A stretch of 64,000 nucleotides of DNA from Bradyrhizobium sp. CIAT3101 (GCF_029714945.1 NZ_CP121634.1:6593001-6657000); one strand, 5' to 3'; shown: positions 51,134-60,837, counted from the first letter of the stretch. The notes: generated from the letters alone by a model not told the origin. Program-made: numbers and translations.

Positions 51134-51619
51134 TCAGTTCAGGATCACGCGGTTGCGCGACAGGAATACGCGCTCGCCCCTGGCGTCACCTTCGATGACG
51201 AGATCCCACTGGCCAGGCGCGACGGAGGTGGCATTGCCGCGATAGATGCCGATACCGGCCTCCGCGAGCGCGACCGCGAGGTCGGCGCGCTTGTCGGTCG
51301 GACGCTCCAGGCGGCCGCCGAACTTCAGCCCGGTCAGCGGCTGGCCGACGGCGTCGCGCGCTTCGACCTGAAGCACGGCATTGCCGTCGGCGCGTCGCTC
51401 GATGTGCGCGCTCACCTTCCATCCGCGCGCGGCCTGGTCCTGCGCCGCCGAGATCTCGCGATCGTAGGCGAGGCCCGCGGCATAGGGGCTGTCCACGTCG
51501 GTGCCGGGCAACGTCGCAATCGCGAGCTTCATCATGGTGACATTGACGCCGATCACGACGCCGAAGAAGGCGACCAGCATCAGGAACACCTTGGTTCCGG
51601 TCAGCGGCTTGACGGCCAT
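51134..51619 (-). CDS. fixH: cbb3 oxidase assembly protein FixH (CcoH)
   Basis: 161 residues: one N-terminal helix (KVFLMLVAFFGVVIGVNVTMM), then a periplasmic beta-sandwich (LPGTDVDSPYAAGLAYDREI, family-typical). Needed for stability of the nascent cbb3 complex. Second gene of fixGHIS, 28 bp after fixG. Confidence 0.93.
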   Translation of the reverse strand: MAVKPLTGTKVFLMLVAFFGVVIGVNVTMMKLAIATLPGTDVDSPYAAGLAYDREISAAQDQAARGWKVSAHIERRADGNAVLQVEARDAVGQPLTGLKFGGRLERPTDKRADLAVALAEAGIGIYRGNATSVAPGQWDLVIEGDARGERVFLSRNRVILN

Positions 51620-51647
51620 TTCAGTCTCCAGATCCTACATGCGACTC

Positions 51648-53114
51648 TTACGGCGCGACGAAATTGTCGGTGGTGGTGGCGACCTCGCCGAGCCCGATAT
51701 CGGTGACGTGGATGCGCACCGGGATCGACTTCTCCGGATTGCTGTCGGCCGGCGCGGTGACGAGCAGCCGCAGCTCGCTGGTCGAATCGCGCGGGATCAC
51801 GATCATCGGCCTGTCGGGCGTCACGGAATCGACGCCGACGACGTGCGTGGTCAGATTGACCGGGCCGTCCGCGTCGATCGCAACGACGCGGTCATAACCG
51901 CTCTTGTTGAGCAGCCGCACCGTATAGGCGTTGCGGATCGAGCCGTCGCTGAGCTTGACCGCGACCGGGTTGCGGTCGTGCAGCACGTTGATGTCGAGCA
52001 GAGTGCGGGTCGCCAGCACGTAGAGCATGATGCCGCCGACGGCCGCGATGATCGCACTGTAGGCGACGGTGCGGGCGCGGACGATGCGATAGATCGGCGC
52101 CTTGCCTTCCTGGCGACGCTGGATGTTGATGTCGTTGTCATAGCCGATCAGCCGCTTCGGCCGGCCGATCTTGGTCATGACGTTGTCGCAGGCGTCGATG
52201 CAGAGCCCGCACTGGATGCATTCGAGCTGCGGTCCATTGCGGATATCGATGCCGGTCGGGCACACCGCGACGCATTGATAGCAGTCGACGCAATCGCCGA
52301 CCGGCTGCCCAAGCGCACGCAGCTCGGCGGCCTTCTTCACCGACGTGCGCTTCTCGCCGCGGTCGTAGCGGTAGGTGACGTTGAGCGCCCATTCGTCGGT
52401 GAGCGCGGCCTGGATGCGCGGCCAGGGGCACATATAGGTGCAGACCTGCTCGCGCATGAAGCCGGCGAGCAAATAGGTCGTCGCCGTGAGGATGCCGATC
52501 CAGATATAGGCGATCATCGGCGCCTGAAAGGTCAGGAGCTCCTTCACCAGCGTCGGGGCATCGTTGAAATAGAGCACCCACGCGCCGCCGGTCCACCAGG
52601 CGATCATCAGCCAGATCGCATGCTTGAACGCGATCTCGGAGACGCGCCTGAGCGTCAGCCCGCCGCCCGACTTGTCCTTGCGCATCCGCTCGCGGCGGTC
52701 GCCTTCGACGAAGCGCTCGACGGCGTAGAACAAATCGGTCCAGACCGTCTGCGGGCAGAGATAGCCGCACCAGATGCGGCCGCCGACGGAGTTCATCAGG
52801 AACAGCGCCACCGCGGCGACGATCAGCAGGCCCGTGAAGTAATAGATCTCCTGCGGCCACAGCTCGATGAAGAAGAAGTAGAAGCGGCTGTTGGGAAGAT
52901 CGATCAGCACCGCCTGGCTCGGGGCGCCAAGGCCCCGGTTCCAGCGCACGAAGGGCAGGAAATAATAGACGCCGAGGCAGAACGCCATCAGGCCCCATTT
53001 GATCCGGCGGAAGGTGCCAGAGATGCTCTGGGGATACACCTTCTTCTGGGCCACATAGAGCGGCCCGTTATCGTCGTCCGATGTGAGCTCGTTCGGGTTC
53101 ACGGTCTTGTTCAT
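51648..53114 (-). CDS. fixG: Membrane iron-sulfur protein FixG (CcoG)
   Basis: 488 residues with about five helices, a polyferredoxin region holding two [4Fe-4S] motifs (CVDCYQCVAVCPTG and CIQCGLCIDACD) plus an upstream CGYLCPQTVW motif, and a C-terminal Ig-like periplasmic domain. CcoG reduces Cu(II) during CcoN copper-centre assembly. First gene of fixGHIS, with a FixK2 box 58 nt before ATG 53114. Confidence 0.95.
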   Translation of the reverse strand: MNKTVNPNELTSDDDNGPLYVAQKKVYPQSISGTFRRIKWGLMAFCLGVYYFLPFVRWNRGLGAPSQAVLIDLPNSRFYFFFIELWPQEIYYFTGLLIVAAVALFLMNSVGGRIWCGYLCPQTVWTDLFYAVERFVEGDRRERMRKDKSGGGLTLRRVSEIAFKHAIWLMIAWWTGGAWVLYFNDAPTLVKELLTFQAPMIAYIWIGILTATTYLLAGFMREQVCTYMCPWPRIQAALTDEWALNVTYRYDRGEKRTSVKKAAELRALGQPVGDCVDCYQCVAVCPTGIDIRNGPQLECIQCGLCIDACDNVMTKIGRPKRLIGYDNDINIQRRQEGKAPIYRIVRARTVAYSAIIAAVGGIMLYVLATRTLLDINVLHDRNPVAVKLSDGSIRNAYTVRLLNKSGYDRVVAIDADGPVNLTTHVVGVDSVTPDRPMIVIPRDSTSELRLLVTAPADSNPEKSIPVRIHVTDIGLGEVATTTDNFVAP

Positions 53115-53171
53115 CGCTTGAGGCGTCTCGAAAAGGTGCGATTAAACCTAGCCCCGGCGCCGCCGCGTCGA

Positions 53172-53185
53172 TTGATCCAGCTCAA
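53172..53185 (-). promoter_or_regulatory. FixK2 box upstream of fixGHIS
   Basis: TTGAGCTGGATCAA on the minus strand, matching TTGA-N6-TCAA. Its proximal edge lies 58 nt from the fixG start, exactly as for fixN, and fits class II activation by FixK2. Confidence 0.85.
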
Positions 53186-53262
53186 GCAGGGGCATTTTTG
53201 TTCGCGCGGTTGCGTGGCCTAAGTCTGAGATGAGACTCGACTGGTCCCCCGAAGAAGGTGCG

Positions 53263-53289
53263 TTCCCTCCCCCCTTGAGGGGGAGGGAA
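53263..53289 (-). terminator. Hairpin downstream of fixP
   Basis: TTCCCTCCCCC / GGGGGAGGGAA stem, 40 bp after the fixP stop. No T-run on the minus strand, so it may be a stabilising 3' structure or a factor-dependent terminator rather than an intrinsic one. Confidence 0.5.
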
Positions 53290-53328
53290 CAGAAAGAGCG
53301 CGCACAAAGGACAAGCTCCTCACCACTT

Positions 53329-54204
53329 CTACTTGCCGCCGCCCAGCGAGTGGACGTAGACCGCCATCGCCTTGATGGTGGAGGGATCGAGCCGTCCTTC
53401 CCAGGCCGGCATGACGCCCGCGCGGCCCTGGCTGATCGTCTCGACCAGGGTCGCCTCGTCCGAGCCATAGAGCCAGATCTTGTCCGTCAGATTGGGCGCG
53501 CCGAGCTCCGGGTTACCCTTGCCGCCATCGCCATGGCAGGCGACGCAATTGTCCGCGAAGATCTTCTCGCCCTTGGCGGCGTCAAAACCCTTTCGGGTCG
53601 GGAGGCCCGACAGCGAGCGGACATAATTGGCGACCGTGACGATCTCGTCCGGCTTCAGCACGCCGTCCTTGCCGAAGGCGAGCATCTGGCCTTCATGGGT
53701 CTTGGCATGGCCGGAGCGCGCGCCGAACTGGATGGTCTGCATGATCTGGTCGAGCGTGCCGCCCCACAGCCAGTCGTCGTCGTTCAGGTTCGGAAAGCCC
53801 TTGGCGCCGGCGCCGCCCGAGCCGTGACACGGCGCGCAATTGTCGCCGAACACGGTCTTGCCCTTGGCTCGCGCGAGCGCCAGCAAGGCCGGGTCCTTCT
53901 CGATGTCGGCGAGCGAGGCCGCGCCGAGGGCGGCCATCTTTTCACCCCGGATCTTCTCGAGATTGGCAAGCTCGACCGCGACGTCGGCGCGCGAGGAGTA
54001 GCCGAACAGGCCCGTCGTATTGCTCGCGATCAGCGGCCAGGCCGGATAGACGATCCAGTAGCCGATCGCCCAGACGATGGTGAGGTAGAAGGAGATCACC
54101 CACCAGCGCGGCAGCGGCGTGTTGAGCTCCTTGATGCCGTCCCATTCATGTCCGGTCGTGGACTTGCCGGTGACGGAATCGAATTCGCCATGATGATCGG
54201 TCAT
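53329..54204 (-). CDS. fixP: cbb3 cytochrome oxidase dihaem subunit (CcoP)
   Basis: 291-residue membrane-anchored dihaem cytochrome c. Residues 30-55 form the helix (WWVISFYLTIVWAIGYWIVYPAWP); two haem c sites CAPCH and CVACH with distal Met residues in the KTHEGQMLAFG and GVMPAWEGR segments. Passes electrons to FixO/FixN. Fourth gene of fixNOQP, 6 bp after fixQ. Confidence 0.95.
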   Translation of the reverse strand: MTDHHGEFDSVTGKSTTGHEWDGIKELNTPLPRWWVISFYLTIVWAIGYWIVYPAWPLIASNTTGLFGYSSRADVAVELANLEKIRGEKMAALGAASLADIEKDPALLALARAKGKTVFGDNCAPCHGSGGAGAKGFPNLNDDDWLWGGTLDQIMQTIQFGARSGHAKTHEGQMLAFGKDGVLKPDEIVTVANYVRSLSGLPTRKGFDAAKGEKIFADNCVACHGDGGKGNPELGAPNLTDKIWLYGSDEATLVETISQGRAGVMPAWEGRLDPSTIKAMAVYVHSLGGGK

Positions 54205-54210
54205 GATCTC

Positions 54211-54375
54211 TCACTCCTCCCGCAGCGGCAGGCTGGCCGCTTCGTCGAACGCGGCCTTGTTGCGGGGCCAAAACGCGTAGACGATGATCGCGAGAAAGAT
54301 CGCGACGAAGACCGGCGTCCAGATGGTGGTCACGAGACTGGATGCGAGATTGTCGAGTGTCAGGATGGCTTTCAT
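54211..54375 (-). CDS. fixQ: cbb3 oxidase small subunit (CcoQ)
   Basis: 54 residues: MKAILTLDNLASSLVTTIWT, one transmembrane helix (PVFVAIFLAIIVYAFWP) and a charged C-terminus ending PLREE. Stabilises the cbb3 complex. ATG 54373-54375 sits 13 bp after fixO. Confidence 0.92.
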   Translation of the reverse strand: MKAILTLDNLASSLVTTIWTPVFVAIFLAIIVYAFWPRNKAAFDEAASLPLREE

Positions 54376-54388
54376 CGGTGATGCCTTC

Positions 54389-55123
54389 TCAGCGAAGATT
54401 GGCTTTCTCGTTGTAGAGCTTGAAGTCGACCAGGGTGCCGAGCATCTGCAGGTACGCGATCAGCGCGTCCATCTCGGTCGGCGTTCCCGTCTTGCCGTCG
54501 AAATTGCGCACAGCCGCCTTGGCGTAGCGCTTGGCGAAGGCATCGGTGCCGGCATTGTCCGGATCGGCCTGGGCCTTCATGTCGGCGGCCGCGTTGGCGA
54601 TCTGGTCGTCGGTGTAGGGAACGCCGACGGCCCGCAGCGTACGCATGTGGTCGGCGATCGTCGCGGGATCCACCTCGGTCGAGCTCAGGAACGGATAACC
54701 CGGCATCACCGACTGCGGCACGATCGCGCGCGGATTGGTCAGATGGGTGACGTGCCAGTCGTCGGAATATTTCGCGCCGACACGGGCGAGATCGGGACCG
54801 GTGCGCTTCGAGCCCCACTGGAACGGGTGGTCGAACATGCTCTCGGCGGCAAGCGAGAAGTGGCCGTAGCGCTCGACCTCGTCGCGCAAGGGACGGATCA
54901 TCTGCGAATGACAGAGATAGCAGCCCTCGCGGACATAGACGTTGCGCCCCGCCAGCTCCAGTGGCGTGTAGGGCCTGACGCCGTCGACCACCTCGATCGT
55001 GCTCTTGAGGTAGAACAGCGGCGTGATCTCGACGAGACCACCGATCGCGATCACCAGCAGAATGCCGACGATCAGGATGATGGAGTTCTTTTCGAAGATT
55101 TGGTGGCGTGTCCAGAACGACAT
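54389..55123 (-). CDS. fixO: cbb3 cytochrome oxidase monohaem subunit (CcoO)
   Basis: 244 residues. N-terminal anchor ([20 protein letters not shown]), haem c site CYLCH in [16 protein letters not shown] and the axial-ligand Met region VMPGYPFL. Second gene of fixNOQP, ten bases after fixN. Confidence 0.95.
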   Translation of the reverse strand: MSFWTRHQIFEKNSIILIVGILLVIAIGGLVEITPLFYLKSTIEVVDGVRPYTPLELAGRNVYVREGCYLCHSQMIRPLRDEVERYGHFSLAAESMFDHPFQWGSKRTGPDLARVGAKYSDDWHVTHLTNPRAIVPQSVMPGYPFLSSTEVDPATIADHMRTLRAVGVPYTDDQIANAAADMKAQADPDNAGTDAFAKRYAKAAVRNFDGKTGTPTEMDALIAYLQMLGTLVDFKLYNEKANLR

Positions 55124-55133
55124 GGAAAGCTCC

Positions 55134-56783
55134 TCATTCCGCCGGCTGAAGAGCGACGGGCATCTGGACTTCCTGCTCGCCGACGCGAACCGTCATCCAG
55201 AGATTGTAGGCCATGATCAGCGCGCCGATCAGGAACAGACCGCCGCCGGCGGCGCGAATGACGTAGAAGGGGTGCATCGCCTCGACGCTCTCGATGAAGG
55301 AATATTCGAGGAAGCCGAGCGAGGTGTAGGCGCGCCACATCAGGCCCTGCAGGATGCCGGACACCCACATCGCCGAGATGTAGAGAACGATGCCGAGCGT
55401 CGCGATCCAGAAGTGCCAGTTGACGAGCTTCAGGCTGTAGAGCCCCTTGCGATTCCAGACCCACGGAACCAGGCAGTACAGCGCACCGAAAGAGACGAAG
55501 CCGACCCAGCCGAGCGCGCCGGAATGCACGTGGCCGATGGTCCAGTCGGTGTAGTGGCTGAGCGAGTTGACCACCTTGATCGACATCATCGGACCTTCGA
55601 AGGTCGACATGCCGTAGAAGGCGACGGAGACGACGAGCATGCGCAGCACGGGATCGGTGCGCAGCTTGTCCCAGGCGCCCGACAGCGTCATCAGGCCGTT
55701 GATCATGCCGCCCCATGACGGCATCCACAGCATGATCGAGAAGGTCATGCCGAGCGTCTGCGTCCAGTCCGGCAGTGCCGTGTAGTGCAGATGGTGCGGG
55801 CCGGCCCAGATGTAGAGGAAGATCAGCGCCCAGAAGTGGATGATCGAGAGCCGGTAGGAATAGATCGGCCGCTCGGCGCGCTTCGGAATGAAATAGTACA
55901 TGATGGCGAGGAAGCCGGCGGTCAGGAAGAAGCCGACCGCGTTATGGCCGTACCACCACTGGAACATGGCGTCTTGGATGCCACCCCACGCGACATAGGA
56001 TTTGGAGCCGAAGAACGACACCGGCAGCGCGGGGTTGTTGCCGAGATGGAGAACCGCGATCGTCACGATGAAGGCGAGATAGAACCAGTTCGCGACGAAG
56101 ATGTGCGGTTCCTTGCGCTTCATGATCGTGCCGAGGAAGACCAGCAGATACGTGACCCAGACGATGGTCAGCCAGAGATCGGCGTACCATTCCGGCTCGG
56201 CATATTCCTTCGACTGGGTGACGCCGAGCAGATAGCCCGTGCCCGCGACGAGGATGAAGTAATTGTAGCCGAGCACGACGAACCAGGGCGCGAGATCGCC
56301 GGCCAGCCGCGCGCGACAGGACTTCTGCACGACGTAGAGCGAGGTGCCGACCAGCACGTTGCCGCCGAAGGCGAAGATCACGGCGGAGGTGTGCAGCGGC
56401 CGCAACCGGCCGAATTGAATCCAGGGCAGATCGAAGTTCAGCGCGGGCCAGGCCAGCTGCGAGGCAATGATGAGGCCGACCAGAAAGCCCGCGATACCCC
56501 AGACCATCGCCATGACGGCGGTGAACTTGATCGGGCCCATATTGTAGTTGGGGCGGCCGTTGATCTCCGCGGGCGGCAGCGCCGCCGGGCGATCGTAGTA
56601 GCGGTTGATGATAAAGAACACCGCGGCCAGGCTCGCGGCGGCGCTGAGCCCGGCGTGGAAGGCGAATGGCGCGTCGAGCGCCTTGGCCGAGGCGACCAGG
56701 CACAGGAAGGCGAAGACCGCGAAGACGAGCGCCAGGCCGGCTTCGCCTGTCGTCATGGTTTTGGTGATGGTGGGCTGGGGCAT
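55134..56783 (-). CDS. fixN: cbb3 cytochrome oxidase catalytic subunit (CcoN)
   Basis: 549 residues, twelve helices, the haem-copper oxidase that reduces oxygen with high affinity in microaerobic and symbiotic conditions. Landmarks: [16 protein letters not shown] with a haem b ligand, the CuB/active-site region [38 protein letters not shown] and [12 protein letters not shown]. Start chosen at ATG 56783 ([10 protein letters not shown]), the same length as the Bradyrhizobium protein; the frame stays open to 56828. FixK2 box 58 nt upstream. Confidence 0.96.
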   Translation of the reverse strand: MPQPTITKTMTTGEAGLALVFAVFAFLCLVASAKALDAPFAFHAGLSAAASLAAVFFIINRYYDRPAALPPAEINGRPNYNMGPIKFTAVMAMVWGIAGFLVGLIIASQLAWPALNFDLPWIQFGRLRPLHTSAVIFAFGGNVLVGTSLYVVQKSCRARLAGDLAPWFVVLGYNYFILVAGTGYLLGVTQSKEYAEPEWYADLWLTIVWVTYLLVFLGTIMKRKEPHIFVANWFYLAFIVTIAVLHLGNNPALPVSFFGSKSYVAWGGIQDAMFQWWYGHNAVGFFLTAGFLAIMYYFIPKRAERPIYSYRLSIIHFWALIFLYIWAGPHHLHYTALPDWTQTLGMTFSIMLWMPSWGGMINGLMTLSGAWDKLRTDPVLRMLVVSVAFYGMSTFEGPMMSIKVVNSLSHYTDWTIGHVHSGALGWVGFVSFGALYCLVPWVWNRKGLYSLKLVNWHFWIATLGIVLYISAMWVSGILQGLMWRAYTSLGFLEYSFIESVEAMHPFYVIRAAGGGLFLIGALIMAYNLWMTVRVGEQEVQMPVALQPAE

Positions 56784-56840
56784 CGCGGATTCTCTCTGAA
56801 AGAACACGCCGCCAGAAACCACATTCACCCTCGCGGGGAA

Positions 56841-56854
56841 TTGATTGAAATCAA
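56841..56854 (-). promoter_or_regulatory. FixK2 box upstream of fixNOQP
   Basis: Perfect dyad TTGATTTCAATCAA, 58 nt before the fixN start codon. It is the classical anaerobox known to be bound by FixK2 in Bradyrhizobium. Confidence 0.93.
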
Positions 56855-56933
56855 GACTTGCGGTTCAGTTTTTCGTATCTGACGCCCATTTTGGGGATGG
56901 CCCCGAATTTTTTGCCGCGCAGCCAGTTGCAGT

Positions 56934-57079
56934 GCCCTCTCCCCTTGCGGGAGAGGGCCGCGAGGACGGTGCGGCAGACTCGCTTGGGTGAGGGGTATGC
57001 TCCTCAGAAGCAGTCTCTCCGAGGATAGAGACCCCTCATCCGGCGCTTCGCGCCACCTTCTCCCGCAAGGGGAGAAGGG
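56934..57079. repeat. Dispersed palindromic repeat, family C
   Basis: CCCTCTCCCCTTGCGGGAGAGGG at one end and CCTTCTCCCGCAAGGGGAGAAGGG at the other, with an inner GAGGGGTATGC/ACCCCTCATCC pair. A short relative is the hairpin at 8675-8692. Non-coding filler between fixN promoter and the CBS gene. Confidence 0.7.
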
Positions 57080-57093
57080 AAGAAGCACCGCTA

Positions 57094-57519
57094 TCACTCG
57101 CTCGCGGTCGCCTTCAGTGCCGCGATGACGTCCTCGCGCGCGATGATTCCGACCAGCTTTTGTGTGCCGTCGAGCACGATGATGCTGCGGATGCGGTGCT
57201 CGACCATGATCTGGAGCACGCGCGTCAGGCGCGTGTCGGGGCTGACATAGATGAACTCGGGCGTCATGACGTCACCGACCTTGCGGCTCATCAGGTCGTG
57301 ATAGCGCGGCAGCATCTGGCTCGGCGTGAAGGCAAAGCACTTCAGGATGTCGAATTTGGTGACGATGCCGACGATTTGCCCGTCGTCCTCGACCGGATAG
57401 GAGTTGAAATCGTCCCGCTCGAACATCTCGCTGAGCGCAAGCAGATCATGGTCGCGCTGCACCGTCCTGACGTTCCGGGTCATGTAGCCGCTGGCGGTCT
57501 GCTCAAGGAATTTGTACAC
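57094..57519 (-). CDS. CBS domain protein
   Basis: 141-residue cytoplasmic protein with two CBS motifs (about 10-65 and 75-135), which bind adenosyl compounds: MTRNVRTVQRDHDLLALSEMF and DVMTPEFIYVSPDTRLTRVL. GTG start 57517-57519 with GAGGATGCGCC upstream. Lies 37 bp after the universal stress protein gene, co-directional, between the cbb3 and fixLJ genes. Probably couples a nucleotide signal to the microaerobic response. Confidence 0.87.
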   Translation of the reverse strand: MYKFLEQTASGYMTRNVRTVQRDHDLLALSEMFERDDFNSYPVEDDGQIVGIVTKFDILKCFAFTPSQMLPRYHDLMSRKVGDVMTPEFIYVSPDTRLTRVLQIMVEHRIRSIIVLDGTQKLVGIIAREDVIAALKATASE

Positions 57520-57556
57520 GGCGCATCCTCATCGATTGTGTCTGTGTGCGAGGCCG

Positions 57557-58390
57557 TCAGTGCGACAGCAGCACGCAGCGGGCGGTTTGCGTGACCAGAG
57601 ATTGAGTGACGCCGCCGAGAATCAGCTCGCGGAAGCGGGAATGACCGTACGCGCCGGCGACGATCAGGCCGGCACCGACATCGCCGGCAACCCGCTCCAA
57701 TTGCACGGCAGCGGTTTCGTTCCCCGTGGCTTCGGGGACGCGCGCTGTCGCGGTGACGCCGTGGCGGGCAAGCCAGGCGGCAACATCGCCCACACGCGCC
57801 ATCGCTGCCGACCGGTCGTCGCCCTCTTCCGGAATCTCGACGATGGCGACGTCCTTCGCCTTGCGCAGCAACGGCAGCGCATCGGCCACCGCCCGCCGCG
57901 ACTCGGGCGTGTCCTTCCAGGCCACCAGCACGCTGCGCAGATCGAGCCAGTCGATCCGGTCGGGCACGAACAGCAGCGGCCGGCCGGCCTGCATCACCAG
58001 ATCCCTGGGGCTTACCAGCGAAAAGGCATCGGAGAAGACCGGACTCTGCCCGCCGCTGACGATGAGGTCGGCGCAGCGCGCCTGCGCCAGGACGTATCGT
58101 GCCGGAAAATCCGTGGCGCTGCGCCATTCGACGCGCGCACCGCGCGTGCTGGTCGCGCCGCGGAATTCCGCCTCCAGATCGGCCAGGCACCGCTTGACGG
58201 AATCCTCCTCCTCATCGAGCAGGCGCTGGGCCTCGGCACCATCGGTGAAAAAAAGCGGCGGCGCGAACTTTGCCGCGGCGACCCCGACGAGTGCGGCCCC
58301 GAATCGCTCGGCGAGCTCGCCCGCGACCCGAAGGCGCGGCTCGTTCGGCTGATCGAGCGCGAGGCTGACCATCACGGTGGCATATGTCAT
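57557..58390 (-). CDS. Universal stress protein, tandem UspA
   Basis: 277 residues: two UspA folds (1-140, ATVMVSLALDQPNEPRLRVAGEL; 150-277, SVLVAWKDTPESRRAVADAL). The second has an ATP-binding-like GAYGHSRFRELILGG (GxxGxxxxxxxxG(S/T)-type). ATG 58388-58390 after GGAGACTCCC. A near-consensus FixK2 box lies 59 nt before it, so induction at low oxygen is likely. Upstream of the CBS gene in one operon. Confidence 0.88.
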   Translation of the reverse strand: MTYATVMVSLALDQPNEPRLRVAGELAERFGAALVGVAAAKFAPPLFFTDGAEAQRLLDEEEDSVKRCLADLEAEFRGATSTRGARVEWRSATDFPARYVLAQARCADLIVSGGQSPVFSDAFSLVSPRDLVMQAGRPLLFVPDRIDWLDLRSVLVAWKDTPESRRAVADALPLLRKAKDVAIVEIPEEGDDRSAAMARVGDVAAWLARHGVTATARVPEATGNETAAVQLERVAGDVGAGLIVAGAYGHSRFRELILGGVTQSLVTQTARCVLLSH

Positions 58391-58448
58391 GGGAGTCTCC
58401 GAACCAAATCGATTGGCGCGAAATCTAGCCTCGCCGGCGCGGAGCAAG

Positions 58449-58462
58449 ATGAGATAGATCAA
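58449..58462 (-). promoter_or_regulatory. Degenerate FixK2 box upstream of Usp-CBS operon
   Basis: TTGATCTATCTCAT on the minus strand: left half-site perfect, right half TCAT instead of TCAA. It lies 59 nt before the Usp start, matching the spacing at fixN and fixG. Confidence 0.6.
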
Positions 58463-58592
58463 ATCGCCCCACGCGATTCAGCGGCAAATCCGCCAATGGA
58501 ATCAGACATCCGAACTTGCTTCGGAGCCGCCCTTGGGCGAAATTGTCGAGACGTTCGCAACACCTCGTCACGCAACAGAATGGAGCCCTTGC

Positions 58593-60110
58593 TTGTCGCC
58601 GACCCGCGTGACGCATCCGCCAGACGATCATCGCGGCGAGCATTTCCGGGTCCGGATCGAGGGGTTCGGCGTTGGTACCTGGGATCTCGACCTCACGACG
58701 CGCGAGCTGGAATGGTCGGAAACCGCGCGGATGCTGCTCGGCGTCGAGCGCGGCAGACCTGCGAGCTACGACCTGTTCCTCTCGCGTCTCGCGCCCGACG
58801 ACCGCGCGCGCGTCGAGACCGCGATCAAACAGGTCTCCGAGCATGGCGGCGGCTTCGACGTCTCTTTCCGGATCGCCGGCACCTCCGACCGGGGCAAATG
58901 GATCAGGGCCCGCGCCGGCCTGATCAGGGATGAGGTCGGCCTCGCGCGCCATCTCAGCGGCATCTTCCTCGACATCGACGAGGAGAAGCAGGTCGAGGAA
59001 GCGCTGCGCACGCGCGAGACCCACCTCCGCTCCATCCTGCATACCATTCCCGACGCCATGATCGTCATCGACGGTCGCGGCATCATGCAGCTGTTCTCGA
59101 CCGCCGCCGAGCGCCTGTTCGGCTGGTCCGAGCAGGAGGCGATCGGCCAGAACGTCAGCATCCTGATGCCGGAGCCGGACCGCACCCGCCACGACAGCTA
59201 CATCGCGCGTTATCGCTCGACCAACGATCCGCACATCATCGGCATCGGCCGCATCGTCACCGGCAAACGTCGCGACGGCACCACCTTCCCGATGCACCTG
59301 TCGATCGGCGAGATGCAGTCCGGCGGCGAACCCTATTTCACCGGCTTCGTCCGCGACCTCACCGAGCATCAGAAGACCCAGGCTCGGCTGCAGGAATTGC
59401 AGTCCGAGCTCGTCCACGTCTCGCGGCTGACGGCGATGGGCGAGATGGCCTCCGCGCTCGCCCACGAGATCAACCAGCCCTTGGCGGCGATCAGCAATTA
59501 CATGAAGGGATCGCGGCGGCTGCTCGCCGGCAGCACCGATCCCAACACTGCGAAGATTGAGAGCGCGCTGGACCGCGCCTCGGAACAGGCGCTGCGTGCC
59601 GGCCAGATCATCCGTCGCCTGCGCGACTTCGTCTCCCGCGGCGAATCCGAGAAGCGGGTCGAGCGCCTGTCGAAGCTGATCGAGGAAGCCGGCGCGCTCG
59701 GCCTTGCCGGCGCGCGCGAGCAGAGCGTGGAGCTGCGCTTCAATCTCGATCCCGGCGCCGACCTCGTCCTCGCCGACCGGGTGCAGATCCAGCAGGTGCT
59801 GGTCAATCTGTTCCGCAACGCCCTGGAAGCGATGGCGCAGTCGTCGCGGCGCGAACTCGTTGTGACGAACAAGCGCGTCGATGACGACATGATCGAGGTC
59901 GAGGTGTCGGACTCCGGCTCCGGCTTCCAGGACGACGTCATTCCAAACCTGTTTCAGACCTTCTTCACCACCAAAGAGACCGGCATGGGCGTGGGATTGT
60001 CGATCAGCCGCTCGATCATCGAAGCTCACGGCGGCCGCATGGTGGCCGAGAGCAACGCATCGGACGGCGCGACATTCCGCTTCACCCTGCCGGCAGCCGA
60101 CGAGACCTGA
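58593..60110 (+). CDS. fixL: Oxygen-sensing haem PAS histidine kinase FixL
   Basis: 505 residues when started at TTG 58593 (reads LSPTRVTHPPDDH), the same length as the Bradyrhizobium protein; GGAG lies 8 nt upstream. Two PAS domains: 15-135, and haem PAS 140-255 with His200 as axial ligand, Arg206 and Arg220 in the haem pocket. Kinase core with phospho-acceptor His291 (SALAHEINQPLAAISN), N-box NLFRNALEAMA and G-boxes. Soluble, no membrane segment. Phosphorylates FixJ when haem loses oxygen. Confidence 0.96.
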   Translation: MSPTRVTHPPDDHRGEHFRVRIEGFGVGTWDLDLTTRELEWSETARMLLGVERGRPASYDLFLSRLAPDDRARVETAIKQVSEHGGGFDVSFRIAGTSDRGKWIRARAGLIRDEVGLARHLSGIFLDIDEEKQVEEALRTRETHLRSILHTIPDAMIVIDGRGIMQLFSTAAERLFGWSEQEAIGQNVSILMPEPDRTRHDSYIARYRSTNDPHIIGIGRIVTGKRRDGTTFPMHLSIGEMQSGGEPYFTGFVRDLTEHQKTQARLQELQSELVHVSRLTAMGEMASALAHEINQPLAAISNYMKGSRRLLAGSTDPNTAKIESALDRASEQALRAGQIIRRLRDFVSRGESEKRVERLSKLIEEAGALGLAGAREQSVELRFNLDPGADLVLADRVQIQQVLVNLFRNALEAMAQSSRRELVVTNKRVDDDMIEVEVSDSGSGFQDDVIPNLFQTFFTTKETGMGVGLSISRSIIEAHGGRMVAESNASDGATFRFTLPAADET

Positions 60111-60113
60111 GCC

Positions 60114-60731
60114 ATGACGACCAAGGGACATGTTTACGTCATCGACGACGACGAGGCGATGCGGGACTCGCTGAACTTCCTGCTGGACTCGTCCGGCTTC
60201 GGCGTCACGCTGTTCGACAACGCGCAAAGCTTTCTCGACGCCCTGCCCGGTCTCGCCTTCGGCTGCGTCGTCTCCGACATCAGGATGCCGGGCCTCGACG
60301 GGATCGAGCTGCTGAAGCGGATGAAGGCACAGAGCTCGCCGTTTCCGATCCTGATCATGACCGGCCACGGCGACGTGCCGCTCGCGGTGGAGGCGATGAA
60401 GTTAGGGGCCGTCGACTTCCTGGAAAAGCCGTTCGAGGACGACCGTCTCACCACCATGATCGAGACCGCGATCCGCCAGGCGGAGCCTGCCGCCAAGAAC
60501 GAGGCCATTGCCCACGACATCGCCGCCCGCGTCGCCTCGCTGAGTCCGCGGGAGCGACAGGTGATGGAAGGGCTGGTCGCCGGCCTCTCCAACAAGCTGA
60601 TCGCCCGCGACTACGACATCAGCCCGCGCACCATCGAGGTGTACCGCGCCAATGTCATGACCAAGATGCAGGCGGGTAGCCTGTCGGAGCTGGTGCGGCT
60701 GGCGATGCGCGCCGGCATGCTGAAGGATTGA
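60114..60731 (+). CDS. fixJ: Response regulator FixJ
   Basis: 205 residues: receiver domain (1-125) with phospho-acceptor Asp55 in CVVSDIRMPGLDG, conserved Thr and Lys (LIMTGHG, FLEKPFE), linker, and LuxR/NarL-type HTH (LSPRERQVMEGLVAGLSNKL). Phospho-FixJ activates fixK2. It begins 3 bp after the fixL stop, so both are translated together. Confidence 0.96.
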   Translation: MTTKGHVYVIDDDEAMRDSLNFLLDSSGFGVTLFDNAQSFLDALPGLAFGCVVSDIRMPGLDGIELLKRMKAQSSPFPILIMTGHGDVPLAVEAMKLGAVDFLEKPFEDDRLTTMIETAIRQAEPAAKNEAIAHDIAARVASLSPRERQVMEGLVAGLSNKLIARDYDISPRTIEVYRANVMTKMQAGSLSELVRLAMRAGMLKD

Positions 60732-60757
60732 GGCAAACCGGCTTGAGACAGGCCCGG

Positions 60758-60771
60758 TTGAGCTAAGTCAA
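60758..60771 (+). promoter_or_regulatory. FixK2 box upstream of receiver gene
   Basis: TTGAGCTAAGTCAA matches TTGA-N6-TCAA. With class II spacing (centre at -41.5), transcription would start at about 60806, which decides the start of the next gene. Confidence 0.8.
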
Positions 60772-60837
60772 AACGGGCGGGCCCGGCTGTGCTAGCCAGG
60801 TGGGATGATCGAGATCGTCTCGCACCAGCAGCGGCCA

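Noticed and set aside
48620..51706. Long plus-strand open frame opposite fixS, fixI and fixH
   Set aside because: Same artefact; the minus strand has full-length cbb3 assembly genes with all motifs.
53263..53289. Strong intrinsic terminator for fixNOQP
   Set aside because: The hairpin is good but no T-run follows on the minus strand, so only a tentative call was kept.
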